Positions 17,951 through 27,187 of a DNA stretch of 64,000 nucleotides are shown piece after piece; the first letter of the stretch is position 1, and every line of letters starts with the position of its first letter. The notes beneath the pieces are model-generated. The model saw only the letters and a program-made list of their open reading frames with translations. It ran no database searches and was not told the origin of the DNA. The stretch is from positions 1 through 64,000 of the forward strand of contig JACRCD010000039.1 in assembly GCA_016219175.1 (NCBI GenBank). The letters run 5' to 3'. The translations under genes and the position numbers were made by a program. This stretch comes from Deltaproteobacteria bacterium. GTDB lineage: Bacteria; Desulfobacterota; Desulfobulbia; Desulfobulbales; SURF-16.

Positions 17951-18997
17951 ATGATGCGCAAAACAGCGGTAATGAAAGATAATCTTTTTATGGAGCATGA
18001 CCCCGGCCACCAGCATGTGGAATGTCCGGAGCGTTTGCGGGTCATCTATGAACAGCTTGACAAGCCGGAGATGCGAGCGGATTTCCTTTTCCCGGGCTTC
18101 CCAACCGCCACCCGTGAAGAGTTAAGGCTCAACCATAGCGAGGCCCACATTGACCGGGTTGCGGCCACAGCAGGCAAAACATTTGATCTGCTGGATGCCG
18201 ACACCACCACCTCGCCCCGTTCTTACGATGCCGCCTGCCTTGCCGCGGGCGCGGTGGTGGAAGGTGTTCGTCTGCTTGTCGCCGGCGAAATTGATAACTG
18301 TTTTGCCCTGGTGCGCCCTCCGGGCCATCATGCCGAAGCAACCCACGGCAAGGGTTTTTGCCTTTTCAACAACGTTGCCATTGGCGCCCGCTATGCCATT
18401 GACAAGATCAATGTAAAAAAGGTGCTGATCGTCGACTGGGATCTCCATCATGGCAACGGCACGCAGAATAGCTTTTACGATACGGACAAGGTCCTCTATT
18501 TTTCCACCCACCAGTACCCTTTTTATCCGGGGAGCGGCGCCGCGACAGAGCAGGGAAAGGGGGCGGGGCAGGGGTTCACGGTGAATGTGCCTCTGCCGGG
18601 AGGACAGGGGGATGAAGCCTTCGCCCGAATTTTCAATGAGCTTCTGCTGCCAGTCGCCCGTCAGTATCAGCCGGAAATGATAATGGTTTCAGCCGGGTTT
18701 GATATTTATCGTGGCGATCCCCTGGGCACCATGGGGGTGACCGTTGACGGCTTTGCTTATATGACCAGGGTTCTTCTTGATCTTGCCGATGAAGTCTGCC
18801 GGGGGCGGCTGATCCTGACCCTTGAAGGGGGCTACAATGTGCCGGGACAGCGGGACAGTGTGCTGGCGGTCCTGGCGGAACTGACGGGAAGAGAATTTCT
18901 GAAAAAGGAGGCTTTTGCCCGGCTGAGCGGGGCATCTGTCCCTTTGCCATCCCTCGATCACGCACAAAAAATTGCAAAAAAGTTTTGGAAACTGTAG
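17951..18997 (+). CDS. Histone deacetylase-like (AcuC/arginase fold) amidohydrolase
   Basis: This is a class II-type zinc deacetylase of the arginase-deacetylase fold. Active-site stretches are RPPGHHAEATHGKGFCLFNN (near 117), VDWDLHHGNGTQ (zinc ligands Asp and His, near 160), and DIYRGDPLGTMGVT (near 252, carrying the second zinc aspartate). A GGAxxGG-type EGGYN follows near 295. At 348 aa it is complete. Bacterial members act on acetylated small molecules, polyamines or proteins; the substrate is not evident. AAGGA precedes the ATG by a few bases, and it starts 6 bases after the cyclo-ligase stop. Confidence 0.88.
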   Translation: MMRKTAVMKDNLFMEHDPGHQHVECPERLRVIYEQLDKPEMRADFLFPGFPTATREELRLNHSEAHIDRVAATAGKTFDLLDADTTTSPRSYDAACLAAGAVVEGVRLLVAGEIDNCFALVRPPGHHAEATHGKGFCLFNNVAIGARYAIDKINVKKVLIVDWDLHHGNGTQNSFYDTDKVLYFSTHQYPFYPGSGAATEQGKGAGQGFTVNVPLPGGQGDEAFARIFNELLLPVARQYQPEMIMVSAGFDIYRGDPLGTMGVTVDGFAYMTRVLLDLADEVCRGRLILTLEGGYNVPGQRDSVLAVLAELTGREFLKKEAFARLSGASVPLPSLDHAQKIAKKFWKL

Positions 18998-19057
18998 AGT
19001 GCCGGGGTTAATAGAACTTTTCCACTAACATTATCAAGAGTCATTTAAAGGTTTTCA

Positions 19058-20143
19058 GTGCCATCTATCCGTCTTCATAATTCCTCCTTACTGCATTCCA
19101 GAATTCTCATAGCTGACGATGACCCCCTTGTGCGTGATGCTGTGGTGAAAATTCTTGAGCTTTTCGGGTATCAGGTGGTCGCCGTTGAAGATGGCCGAGC
19201 CTGTCTCAATCATGTCACTGATGATATTGACACGATCATTTTGGATATCAATATGCCCGGCCTGAATGGATTTGACACAATCAAGGCCTTGAATGAAAGG
19301 AATTTCGATATTCCCGTTCTTTTTTTAACCGGGGCGGGCTCAATGGAATATGCGGTCAAGGCCATCAACCTCGGGGCCTATGATTTTATCTCGAAGCCGA
19401 TAGAAGATCTCGATCTTTTTGATGTCAAGATACGCCGCGCCATTGAAAAGAGGATGTTTCTCCGTCGGGAAAAAACATACAAGGAAAATCTGGAAAGCGA
19501 GGTCAGAAAAAAAACAAAGGAGCTGGCCGAGAAGAACCTGCTGCTGGAAAAATATAGCCACCATCTTGAAGTTTCATCAGTTAATACGATCATCACCTTG
19601 AACACGGCGCTCGAGGAAAAAGACCAGTACACAGCCGGTCATACCAAGCGGGTCACCGAGTATTCCAAGATCATCGGCCTGGCCATGGGATTGCCCCGAG
19701 AGGATATCGATGTTCTGACCAGGGCCTGTCAGCTTCATGATATCGGCAAACTGGTAATTGATGTGAGCTGCATCCAGAAACCAGGGCCGTTAAGCGACGA
19801 AGAATGGATTCTGGTCAAAAAGCATCCTGAAATTGGTGAAAATATTATCAAGCCCTTAAATTTTCTGGAGCGCGAAGGGGAAATCGTGCGTCACCACCAT
19901 GAGAGATTGGATGGCAGGGGCTATCCGGATGGGCTTGCCGGGGATGAGATCAATCTGTTAACCAAAATAGTGACGGTTGCCGACAGTTTCGACGCCATGA
20001 CCTCAAAACGCAGTTACAAAATTAACATGACCAAGGAAGAGGCTATTTACGAATTACGAGCGCATAAGAATACCCAGTTCGATGCCATCGTCGTGGAGGC
20101 CTTTGCCGATATTCTGCCTAAAAGACAACTACATAGCCTTTAG
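19058..20143 (+). CDS. Response regulator with HD-GYP phosphodiesterase output
   Basis: A receiver domain (about 14-130, phospho-acceptor in TIILDINMPG) is joined by a coiled helix to an HD-GYP domain (about 185-350). The motifs HDIGK, HHERLDGRGYPDGL and DSFDAMTS are intact, so c-di-GMP hydrolysis is expected. The start is a GTG with no better alternative upstream. No sensor kinase is adjacent, so it is an orphan regulator here. Confidence 0.9.
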   Translation: MPSIRLHNSSLLHSRILIADDDPLVRDAVVKILELFGYQVVAVEDGRACLNHVTDDIDTIILDINMPGLNGFDTIKALNERNFDIPVLFLTGAGSMEYAVKAINLGAYDFISKPIEDLDLFDVKIRRAIEKRMFLRREKTYKENLESEVRKKTKELAEKNLLLEKYSHHLEVSSVNTIITLNTALEEKDQYTAGHTKRVTEYSKIIGLAMGLPREDIDVLTRACQLHDIGKLVIDVSCIQKPGPLSDEEWILVKKHPEIGENIIKPLNFLEREGEIVRHHHERLDGRGYPDGLAGDEINLLTKIVTVADSFDAMTSKRSYKINMTKEEAIYELRAHKNTQFDAIVVEAFADILPKRQLHSL

Positions 20144-20201
20144 CAGGACATAACAAACGAATAACTGTCGCGGTTATTCAGAGGGCATTACGGTAATCAA
20201 G

Positions 20202-20486
20202 ATGAATATTTCGATAGAAGAGGTTGTAAAAGTTGCCCGGCTGGCCAGGCTTGATCTCAGCGGGCAGGAAGCCGAGGAAATCACGGAGCAGCTTGATAGA
20301 ATACTCGGTTACGTCGCCAAGCTTAATGAAATTGATACGAAGGACGTGGCGCCGACAACCCACGCCCTTTCTGTCCATAATGCCTTCAGAGAGGATGTGG
20401 TGCAGCCCTCTCTGTCCCAGCAAGAGGCCTTGGCCAATGGACCGTGGCAGAATGGGGAGGCCTTTGTTGTTCCCAAAATTATTTGA
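20202..20486 (+). CDS. gatC: Asp-tRNA(Asn)/Glu-tRNA(Gln) amidotransferase subunit C
   Basis: This is the 94-aa belt subunit that stabilises GatA and GatB in the amidotransferase that corrects Glu-tRNA(Gln) and Asp-tRNA(Asn). The pattern VVKVARLARLDLSGQEAEEI followed by LDRILGYVAKLNEIDT is typical. The C-terminal RPDxV-type element is present as FREDVVQ. It is followed after 110 bases by gatA; gatB lies 25 kb away on the other strand. Confidence 0.92.
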   Translation: MNISIEEVVKVARLARLDLSGQEAEEITEQLDRILGYVAKLNEIDTKDVAPTTHALSVHNAFREDVVQPSLSQQEALANGPWQNGEAFVVPKII

Positions 20487-20596
20487 GGCCCGGCGCTTCT
20501 CCGCTGCCGCCCGGCGAAATTTTTTGGCTGCCCCGTGTAAATCTTTCTCGACTCTCTCTTCCATGCTGATTTTTTCAATCTCGATTGAGGAAATAT

Positions 20597-22054
20597 ATGA
20601 ATTATAATGCCTTAACTATCCACGAATTAAAGGATCTTCTTGCCCGCGGGGAGCTTACCCCTCTGCAGATAACGGAGGATGTTTTTTCCCGTATTGACGC
20701 AGTGGAAGAGAAGATTGGCGCCTATATCACCATCAGCAGGGAGCAGGCGCTCCGTCAGGCGGAGGAAGCCGGCCGCCAGCTTGACAGCGGCAAAGCCGGT
20801 GTCTTGTGCGGGATCCCCCTTGCCATCAAGGATGTTATCTGTACCAAGGGGGTGCGCACCACTGCCGGCTCAAAAATTCTGGAACCCTTTATCCCTCCCT
20901 ATGATGCGGCAGTTATTGAAAAGCTGCGGGAGGCCGGGGCCATCATCATCGGCAAGGCCAGCATGGATGAGTTTGCCATGGGGTCAGCCAATGAGAATTG
21001 CGCCTACGGCATACCGAAAAACCCCTGGAACCTGGATTATATCTGTGGCGGCTCAAGCGGCGGCTCTGCTGCTGCCGTGGTTGCTGATGAGTGTATAGCC
21101 TCGCTGGGTTCCGATACGGGAGGATCCATTCGCCAGCCGGCATCCCACTGCGGCATTGTCGGCTTAAAACCCACCTATGGCCGGGTTTCCCGTTTTGGTC
21201 TGCTGGCCTATGCCTCCTCGCTTGATCAAATCGGGCCTCTTGCCAAGGACGTCAGGGACTGCGCCGTGATGCTTAATGTCATAAGCGGCTATGATCGCAG
21301 AGACTCCACCTCCGTCAAGCAAGTGGTGCCCGATTACTGTGCTGCCTTGACTGATGGCCTGCAGGGGATGACCCTTGGCATTGCCAAGGAATATTTCGCC
21401 GAGGGGCTTGATCCGGAAGTGGAAGCGGCGGTGAAATACGGGGTGGAAAAGCTTAAAGAAGCCGGGGCCACCATCCGGGAAGTCTCACTTCCCCATACGG
21501 AATACGGCGTGGCTGCCTATTATATCATTGCGCCCGCGGAGGCAAGCTCGAATCTGGCCAGGTACGACGGGGTGAAGTACGGGATGCGCGACATGGATGC
21601 CGGCTCGCTCATTGACATGTATAAACAGACCCGTTCGCAGGGCTTCGGCGCTGAGGTAAAGCGGCGTATTATCATGGGAACCTATGTTCTTTCCTCCGGA
21701 TATTATGATGCCTATTACAAGAAGGCCTCCCAGGTGCGGACCCTGATCGTTGAGGACTATAAAAAGGCCTTTGCCCAATGCGATGCGCTTCTCTCGCCTG
21801 TTACCCCCACCCCGGCCTGGAAAATAGGGGAAAAGAGTCATGACCCGTTAAGCGTCTATCTCTCGGACGTCTTGACAATTCCCGCCAATCTGGCCGGAAT
21901 TCCCGGGCTCTCCGTGCCATGCGGCATCAGCAAGGCCGGCCTGCCCATAGGGCTGCAGATTCAGGCCGCTCATTTTGAAGAGGAAAAACTCTTGCGCGTG
22001 GGTTTTAATCTTGAACAGCGGCTGGAGATGGCGGGTTGCAAGCCTGCATTATAA
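20597..22054 (+). CDS. gatA: Asp-tRNA(Asn)/Glu-tRNA(Gln) amidotransferase subunit A
   Basis: This amidase-signature glutaminase supplies ammonia for transamidation of mischarged tRNA. The catalytic lysine is in AIKDVICTKG, and the Ser-cisSer pair is in GGSSGGSAAAV and GSDTGGSIRQPAS. The 485-aa length is normal. The ATG at 20597 has TGAGGA 7-12 bases upstream, better than the longer frame from 20585. gatC lies directly before it. Confidence 0.95.
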   Translation: MNYNALTIHELKDLLARGELTPLQITEDVFSRIDAVEEKIGAYITISREQALRQAEEAGRQLDSGKAGVLCGIPLAIKDVICTKGVRTTAGSKILEPFIPPYDAAVIEKLREAGAIIIGKASMDEFAMGSANENCAYGIPKNPWNLDYICGGSSGGSAAAVVADECIASLGSDTGGSIRQPASHCGIVGLKPTYGRVSRFGLLAYASSLDQIGPLAKDVRDCAVMLNVISGYDRRDSTSVKQVVPDYCAALTDGLQGMTLGIAKEYFAEGLDPEVEAAVKYGVEKLKEAGATIREVSLPHTEYGVAAYYIIAPAEASSNLARYDGVKYGMRDMDAGSLIDMYKQTRSQGFGAEVKRRIIMGTYVLSSGYYDAYYKKASQVRTLIVEDYKKAFAQCDALLSPVTPTPAWKIGEKSHDPLSVYLSDVLTIPANLAGIPGLSVPCGISKAGLPIGLQIQAAHFEEEKLLRVGFNLEQRLEMAGCKPAL

Positions 22055-22084
22055 TCTCAGGCGGCGATTATCGTGGATTGATCA

Positions 22085-23176
22085 ATGAAACTATCTGTCA
22101 GTAAAAATATTGCGACCCTGATCCCGTATCCTCCCGGCAAGCCCCTCAAGGAGCTGGAAAGAGAATACGGCATTTCCGATTCCATCAAGATGGCCTCCAA
22201 TGAGAATTCTCTGGGCCCCTCCCCAAAGGCTCTGGCTGCGATCCGCGCCAGTCTGGCCAATCTGCATCGCTACCCGGATGGCAGCTGCTATTTCCTGGCC
22301 CAGGCGCTTGCCGCCAAGCTTGAGGTGAAGCCGGAAGAGCTGGTTTTTGGCAACGGCTCCAACGAGGTGATTGAGCTGCTGGTCGGGGCTTTTGTTGCCG
22401 CTGGGGATGAGGTGATTACCAGCCATCCGTCCTTTCTGGTCTACCAGACCATGGTGCAGGCGCGAAACGGCGTTAATTGTGTCGTGCCTTTAAAAGGTAT
22501 GGGCCATGATCTGGAGACGATTTTAGGGAAAGTCACAGCGAAAACCAGGTTGATTTTTCTTGATAATCCGAATAACCCCACCGGCACGGTCTTTTTAAGA
22601 AAGGAGTTTGAGGCCTTTCTCGGCGCCCTGCCCGAGACGCTTATTGTTGTCCTGGATGAGGCCTACGTTGATTTTGTCGATCCAGCCAGCAGGCTTGATG
22701 TGAGGAAGTACATTCATAATCAGACGCCGGTCGTGGGTCTACGCACATTTTCCAAGGCCTATGGCCTTGCCGGGTTACGGGTGGGCTATGGCATCATGCG
22801 TCAGGAGATTGCCGGCTATCTGCACCGGGTGCGGCAGCCTTTTAATGTCAATGAGCTGGCCCAGGTTGCGGCCCTTGCCTGTTTGGATGATGACGACCAT
22901 TATCAGAAGACGCTGGCCATGACCCATGCGGGGATACGCTGGCTGACCCGGGAAATTGAAAAGCTCGGCTGCCGGACCTTCCCGACCCAGACCAATTTTT
23001 TTCTGGTTGACGTGGGCAATGACTGTAAGGTCGTCTATGAAAAAATGTTGCGTAAGGGGGTCATTATCCGTCCCATGAGCGCTTACGGATACCCCACTTT
23101 CATCCGTATAACCGTGGGGACGCCGTCTGAAAACGAGCGTCTTGTCAAGAGCCTCGCTCAGTGTCTGCAGGAGTAA
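22085..23176 (+). CDS. hisC: Histidinol-phosphate aminotransferase
   Basis: This PLP-dependent fold-type I transaminase acts in histidine synthesis. The N-terminal IPYPPGKPLKELEREYG and SNENSLGPSP are family hallmarks. LDNPNNPTGT (near 160), LDEAYVDF (near 193) and the PLP lysine in RTFSKAYGLAGLRVGYG (near 225) are all present in 363 aa. It stands apart from other his genes, directly before cmk with only 3 bases between them. Confidence 0.93.
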   Translation: MKLSVSKNIATLIPYPPGKPLKELEREYGISDSIKMASNENSLGPSPKALAAIRASLANLHRYPDGSCYFLAQALAAKLEVKPEELVFGNGSNEVIELLVGAFVAAGDEVITSHPSFLVYQTMVQARNGVNCVVPLKGMGHDLETILGKVTAKTRLIFLDNPNNPTGTVFLRKEFEAFLGALPETLIVVLDEAYVDFVDPASRLDVRKYIHNQTPVVGLRTFSKAYGLAGLRVGYGIMRQEIAGYLHRVRQPFNVNELAQVAALACLDDDDHYQKTLAMTHAGIRWLTREIEKLGCRTFPTQTNFFLVDVGNDCKVVYEKMLRKGVIIRPMSAYGYPTFIRITVGTPSENERLVKSLAQCLQE

Positions 23177-23179
23177 ATC

Positions 23180-23905
23180 TTGGGCCCGGAAAACGCTATC
23201 ATTACCATCGACGGCCCGTCGGGCAGCGGCAAGAGCACGATCAGCCGGCTTGTTGCCGCAAGGCTTGGCTTCACCTATCTTGATACGGGCGCCATGTACC
23301 GGGCCGTCGGCTACCAGGCCAGGAAACTTGGCATTTCTTTTGAGGACAGTAAATCCCTGGCTGAGCTCCTGGAAAATATCAACCTGGTTCTTGCTCCGGG
23401 CGATGGCGATACCCGGGTCATTTTAGATGGGGAAGATATCAGCCTTGCCATCCGTACCGCGGAAATGGGCCTTATTGCCTCACAGGTCTCAGCCCAACCG
23501 GTGGTGCGGCAAAAATTGACGGAAATGCAGCGGCGCATGGGAGAAAAAGGGCGAGTCGTTGTTGAAGGCCGCGATACGGGAACCGTCGTTTTCCCCTCAG
23601 CCAGGCATAAATTTTTTCTTGATGCGGAACCTGAAGAGAGGGCGCGGCGCCGTTGCCAGCAGTTGCGGGAAAAAGGGCTCGCTGCCGACGAAAATGACGT
23701 TCTTGCCCAGATCATAAAAAGGGATCAGGATGACAGCGGTCGCTCCCTTGCCCCTTTACGACCGGCGGATGATGCCATTATCATTGACACATCATCGCTT
23801 GGTATCAACGATGTTGTTTTATTTATGCTGGAACAGGTTGAAAAATCAGAGGAAAAGGTCCAGTATGAATCTAGGGATGAGCGTATAGGCAAAATGATTT
23901 CTTAA
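23180..23905 (+). CDS. cmk: Cytidylate kinase
   Basis: The enzyme phosphorylates CMP and dCMP. The P-loop IDGPSGSGKST is at residues 8-18, YLDTGAMYRAV follows near 32, and the GRDTGTVVFP and FLDAEPEERARRR regions (near 133 and 150) form the CMP site and lid. The start is a TTG; AGGAG lies 6 bases before it and no ATG fits the P-loop spacing. The C-terminal 15 residues are charged and extend slightly past the usual end. Confidence 0.92.
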   Translation: MGPENAIITIDGPSGSGKSTISRLVAARLGFTYLDTGAMYRAVGYQARKLGISFEDSKSLAELLENINLVLAPGDGDTRVILDGEDISLAIRTAEMGLIASQVSAQPVVRQKLTEMQRRMGEKGRVVVEGRDTGTVVFPSARHKFFLDAEPEERARRRCQQLREKGLAADENDVLAQIIKRDQDDSGRSLAPLRPADDAIIIDTSSLGINDVVLFMLEQVEKSEEKVQYESRDERIGKMIS

Positions 23906-23925
23906 CGTTGCCAAGGTGAGAGTTT

Positions 23926-24270
23926 ATGGCGAGATCGCGAGTTTCGAAACGGCGGCATCTGATCTATTACCTGGAAGTCTATGATATTGAGTCGAACCAA
24001 CTCTTAGGGCATCTGGTTGATATTACAACCAGGGGCATTAAGCTGATCAGTAAAGAGGTAATCCCTCTCCATAAGACTTTTATTTTGAAACTGATCTTGC
24101 CGGAAGGATATTTTAAAGAAAATGAAATCCACTTCGAAGGAGAAAGTCTCTGGTCTTCCAACGACGTGAATCCTGATTTTTTTGACACCGGTTTTGCCGT
24201 GACAAGTCTTTCCCTGGAAGAAAGAAAGATTATGCGCAAGCTAATCGACCAGATCGGCTTTAACGGGTAA
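23926..24270 (+). CDS. PilZ domain protein
   Basis: The 114-aa protein is a single PilZ domain. The N-terminal RSRVSKRRHL holds the RxxxR-type c-di-GMP contact, and LVDITTRGIKLIS corresponds to the D/NxSxxG strand, here with DITTRG. The charged pattern is close to, but not exactly, the canonical motif. It follows cmk by 20 bases. It may be an effector for the c-di-GMP level set by HD-GYP proteins such as the one at 19 kb; this is inference. Confidence 0.75.
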   Translation: MARSRVSKRRHLIYYLEVYDIESNQLLGHLVDITTRGIKLISKEVIPLHKTFILKLILPEGYFKENEIHFEGESLWSSNDVNPDFFDTGFAVTSLSLEERKIMRKLIDQIGFNG

Positions 24271-24564
24271 CTTTCAGCCCTGACGGCAGTCCCTTCTCGC
24301 AACGAATTTCGTATGTGGCTGATGCCATGCACCTCCTGGCCCTTCACTGTCCCGCCTGTTACCTCGTAAGGCAAATCTCCGTGCAGCATGGATGATTTGC
24401 CCTACAAGAATCCCGGAAGATACTAAAGTTCTGCTGAGCCCGCCGACATTTTCGGCGAGGAATTTTTTATTCAATGATTATTTGAAAAAAGTCAGCTATT
24501 ATTTCAAATAGGAAATAACTATCGAAAATGATTCCCTGATAGGCAGTAAGATAAGGAGCTAGAA
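24271..24564. other. Intergenic region with terminator-like hairpin
   Basis: No gene is supported in this 294-base gap. CGCCGA (24441-24446) pairs with TCGGCG (24452-24457) and is followed by a run of T at 24463-24468, a likely terminator for cmk-PilZ. The minus strand at 24271-24389 encodes a peptide-like stretch without a start of its own, which could be a remnant but cannot be assigned. The LysR promoter must lie in the AT-rich part after 24470. Confidence 0.5.
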
Positions 24565-25449
24565 ATGGATATTCATCAGCTGCGAATTTTTGCCTCGGTT
24601 TATCGCAACAGAAGCTTTTCCAAGGCCTCTGAACAGCTCTACATCAGTCAGCCGACCATAAGTGAACATATTAAAAACCTGGAAAAATCCTTGGGATGTA
24701 CTCTTTTTGACCGGCTTGGCAGGAAAATAGAGCCGACAAGCGAGGCGGATCTCATTTTCCCCAAGGCGCTGCAGCTTGTCGAGGACCTTGAAAGAATCAA
24801 CGATCTTGTGCTGAAAAGTTCCCAGCGCGTTAAAGGCAAACTCTTTATTGGGGCGAGCACCATTCCGGGGAATTATATGCTTCCCGTGTTAGCTGCCAAG
24901 TTCCGGAACAAATACCCTGAAGTCTCCTTTGAAATAGTTATTGCTGATACCAAAATCATTACGGATATGTTGTTAAACCATGAGTTTTTTTTGGGCATTG
25001 TCGGGGCAAGCATGGAGCCTAGGATATTAAACTATGAACCATTCCTGGACGATGAGCTGGTTTTTGCCGGAGCCCCGGAGTTTATGGAAAATCTGACGAA
25101 AAGCTCTGTGCAGATATATCAAATTCCTTTTTTGCTGCGCGAGGAGGGCTCCGGAACCAGAAAAACCATGGAGGATTTTCTGCATAAGATGCAGATAGAC
25201 TTAAAAAAGATGAATGTGGTGGCGATATTGGGCTCTACGGATGCGATCAAGCAGGCCATAAAAGTAGGGCTCGGCACCTCCATTCTTTCCAGAAGGGCCA
25301 TAGCCGAGGAGCTTGAAAATGGTTCATTGATGGAAATGAAACTAAGTGAAACGATGAAGCGCTCCTTTTATCTTGCTACGCATAAAAAGAGAACATTACC
25401 GGCTCAATACAAGGCGTTCCATGATTTTCTCGTTGCAGGGAGTATCTAA
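24565..25449 (+). CDS. LysR family regulator, selenium-metabolism type
   Basis: The N-terminal winged helix-turn-helix (1-65, with ASEQLYISQPTISEHIKNLE) is followed by a periplasmic-binding-like effector domain (about 90-290). The length of 294 aa is standard. The overall pattern resembles the LysR subgroup named for selenium metabolism in anaerobes; that label comes from resemblance, and no selA, selB or selD gene is in view. An AAGGAG site precedes the ATG. It converges on the dITP/XTP pyrophosphatase gene with 6 bases between stops. Confidence 0.8.
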   Translation: MDIHQLRIFASVYRNRSFSKASEQLYISQPTISEHIKNLEKSLGCTLFDRLGRKIEPTSEADLIFPKALQLVEDLERINDLVLKSSQRVKGKLFIGASTIPGNYMLPVLAAKFRNKYPEVSFEIVIADTKIITDMLLNHEFFLGIVGASMEPRILNYEPFLDDELVFAGAPEFMENLTKSSVQIYQIPFLLREEGSGTRKTMEDFLHKMQIDLKKMNVVAILGSTDAIKQAIKVGLGTSILSRRAIAEELENGSLMEMKLSETMKRSFYLATHKKRTLPAQYKAFHDFLVAGSI

Positions 25450-25455
25450 GAGAAT

Positions 25456-26151
25456 TCATACCATTTTAGGGTGCGACCAGTCATTGTGCTCAAATTGGCT
25501 ATGGTCTGGTTTCGGTTGTTTTGTTTCCTCAAGACGGTGCTTCAACCAGATGAGCACCTTATCAAATTCCGCGACCATTTCCGCTAATGCTTTACCCCGG
25601 TGGCTGATCGTGTTTTTTTCCGCCATCCCCGCCTCGGCAAATGTCTTGGCAAGCTCTGGGCAGTAGAAAACCGGGTCATAGCCAAAACCTCCTTCACCTT
25701 GCGGTTCGGCGGTTATTTCCCCTTCGCAGCGCCCTTCGTATGTCAGTGCCGGACCTGATGGCACGGCAATTGAGATAACGCATTCAAAAGCCGCTTTCCT
25801 ATTTGCCACCCCATTGAGTTCCTGCAGCAGTTTGTTGATATTGTCCTCATCCGTCACATTTTCCCCGGCATATCTGGCCGAATGCACCCCGGGCGCGCCG
25901 TTTAAGGCTTCGACAACCAGGCCTGAATCATCGGCAATTGCCGGGATGCCGAGAGCCCGTGCGGTAAATGAGGCCTTTTTGTAAGCGTTTTCATCGAAAG
26001 TATGGCCATCTTCCTGCACTTCGGGTATGGGGCCGAAATCCTGTAAATTTTTCAAATCGACCGGAAAATCCTTTAGTATTTCCTGGAATTCTTTTAACTT
26101 TCCTTTATTTCTTGTCGCGAGAACGATCGTCATATTGGACTTGGCAGCCAT
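25456..26151 (-). CDS. rdgB: dITP/XTP pyrophosphatase
   Basis: This HAM1/RdgB-type enzyme removes non-canonical purine triphosphates. Motifs: VLATRNKGKLKEF at the start, ADDSGLVVEALNGAPGVHSARYAG (written here in part; near residue 75), GFGYDPVFY (near 160) and SHRGKAL (near 190). The ATG at 26151 has AGGAG about 8 bases upstream. The open frame runs a further 66 codons back into the repeat element but has no family similarity there. A tail of about 30 residues after the catalytic core, rich in charged residues, is longer than usual. Confidence 0.9.
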   Translation of the reverse strand: MAAKSNMTIVLATRNKGKLKEFQEILKDFPVDLKNLQDFGPIPEVQEDGHTFDENAYKKASFTARALGIPAIADDSGLVVEALNGAPGVHSARYAGENVTDEDNINKLLQELNGVANRKAAFECVISIAVPSGPALTYEGRCEGEITAEPQGEGGFGYDPVFYCPELAKTFAEAGMAEKNTISHRGKALAEMVAEFDKVLIWLKHRLEETKQPKPDHSQFEHNDWSHPKMV

Positions 26152-26265
26152 GGGTTCTTCTCCTGCTTTGTATTTTAGCAATACCTTAATCACCGGTATT
26201 TGATTTTTAATCCGATATGGCGCCGAAGTCAATACGTCATTGTCGTTGTGGCCGGAGTCAATTTT

Positions 26266-26427
26266 GATGGCGTCGTAAAAAATCCGATCTACTGCGTTGT
26301 AGCGCATTTTTGTTCGTTCGGCATACCACATGTATTGCCTCGCTCTCAAAAATACACTACGCCTTGTATATCGAATTTTGTTACTTAGCCATCCGGGCTT
26401 TGTCGCCGATTTTTTACGAGTTCATCA
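26266..26427. repeat. 160-bp imperfect palindromic repeat, copy A
   Basis: The element starts GATGGCGTCG and has an inner end GCCATC at 26388-26393, giving a long imperfect hairpin. Its centre is GGCATAC-CACAT-GTATTGCC. A conserved tail ends TTACGAGTTCATCA. It is over 90% identical by eye to 60864-61025 and clearly related to 28269-28420. It encodes nothing credible. It resembles the small non-autonomous palindromic elements (MITE or REP-like) found between genes. Confidence 0.8.
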
Positions 26428-26477
26428 ATATTTGCACATGGGTTATTTTGCTGGTAACGGCAGGACGCAAAGATGGA

Positions 26478-26534
26478 GTAATGTCCGGGCACGGGCAGAA
26501 AATGAAATTTTCTGTCCGTAACTCCACCCATTAC
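26478..26534. promoter_or_regulatory. Long stem-loop upstream of aroK
   Basis: ACGGGCAGAAAAT (26491-26503) pairs with ATTTTCTGTCCGT (26507-26519) over 13 positions with one G-T pair and a 3-base loop. Outside it, GTAATG (26478-26483) can pair with CATTAC (26529-26534). No T run follows, so it is not a simple terminator. It lies 36-93 bases before aroK and may be a leader structure or another small palindromic repeat. Confidence 0.5.
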
Positions 26535-26570
26535 TTGACAGTTGGCTCTCTCCTTTCTTAAATAGGCTGC

Positions 26571-27110
26571 ATGAAAAGAAAAAAAACAAAAATTATTCTC
26601 ACCGGGTACCGGGCCACGGGAAAAACCTCGGTTGGCAAAATTTTGGCTGACCGGTTGCTTTTCCGATTTATTGATACCGACCAGGGGATCGAAAAAAAGA
26701 AAGGACAGAGCATCAGTAACATGGTGTCGGACCATGGCTGGGAATATTTTCGGGCTGCCGAACGGGATTTCCTTGCCTCGCTTCTGCCGGAGGAAAAGCT
26801 GGTTATCGCCCCTGGCGGCGGGGCCATTCTCCATCAGGAGGTGTGGGAAAAACTCATGGAGACTTCCCTGGTTGTCTGGCTGCAAGCTGACGTGCATACC
26901 ATTGCCCAGCGTTTGGGCGCGGATAACTTGTCGCTGAGCCAACGTCCTTCTCTTACGGGAGAAGATGTGATACAAGAGGTAAAGTCAGTGCTGGCTGTAA
27001 GGGGGCCTCTTTATAAAAATGGCTCCCACTATACCGTCAGCACCGAAAAACCGCTTGCCGCGATTGTGGATGAGATTTTGGGCTTGTGGGAAAAATGTCA
27101 GCAGGAATAA
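26571..27110 (+). CDS. aroK: Shikimate kinase
   Basis: The enzyme phosphorylates shikimate with ATP in the chorismate pathway. The P-loop GYRATGKTSVGK lies at residues 11-22, DTDQGIE (near 36) holds the substrate-binding aspartate, and GGGAIL (near 82) follows. The lid arginine is in LSQRPSL. At 179 aa it is normal. It is followed after 77 bases by aroC, so two steps of aromatic amino-acid synthesis are adjacent. The ribosome binding site is weak. Confidence 0.92.
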   Translation: MKRKKTKIILTGYRATGKTSVGKILADRLLFRFIDTDQGIEKKKGQSISNMVSDHGWEYFRAAERDFLASLLPEEKLVIAPGGGAILHQEVWEKLMETSLVVWLQADVHTIAQRLGADNLSLSQRPSLTGEDVIQEVKSVLAVRGPLYKNGSHYTVSTEKPLAAIVDEILGLWEKCQQE

Positions 27111-27187
27111 AATGAATAGAGCCTCAGCTTACAATGAAGGGCAAATGACAAACATCAGTTTCCGGCGTGGCCGGATAAGGAGAAATT

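Noticed and set aside
24271-24389. Protein-like minus-strand stretch after PilZ
   Set aside because: It reads like coding sequence but lacks a start of its own and continues antisense into the PilZ gene; too short to assign to any family.
26152-26349. 66 extra N-terminal codons on rdgB
   Set aside because: They are encoded partly by the palindromic repeat and show no family similarity. The ATG at 26151 has a good ribosome site.
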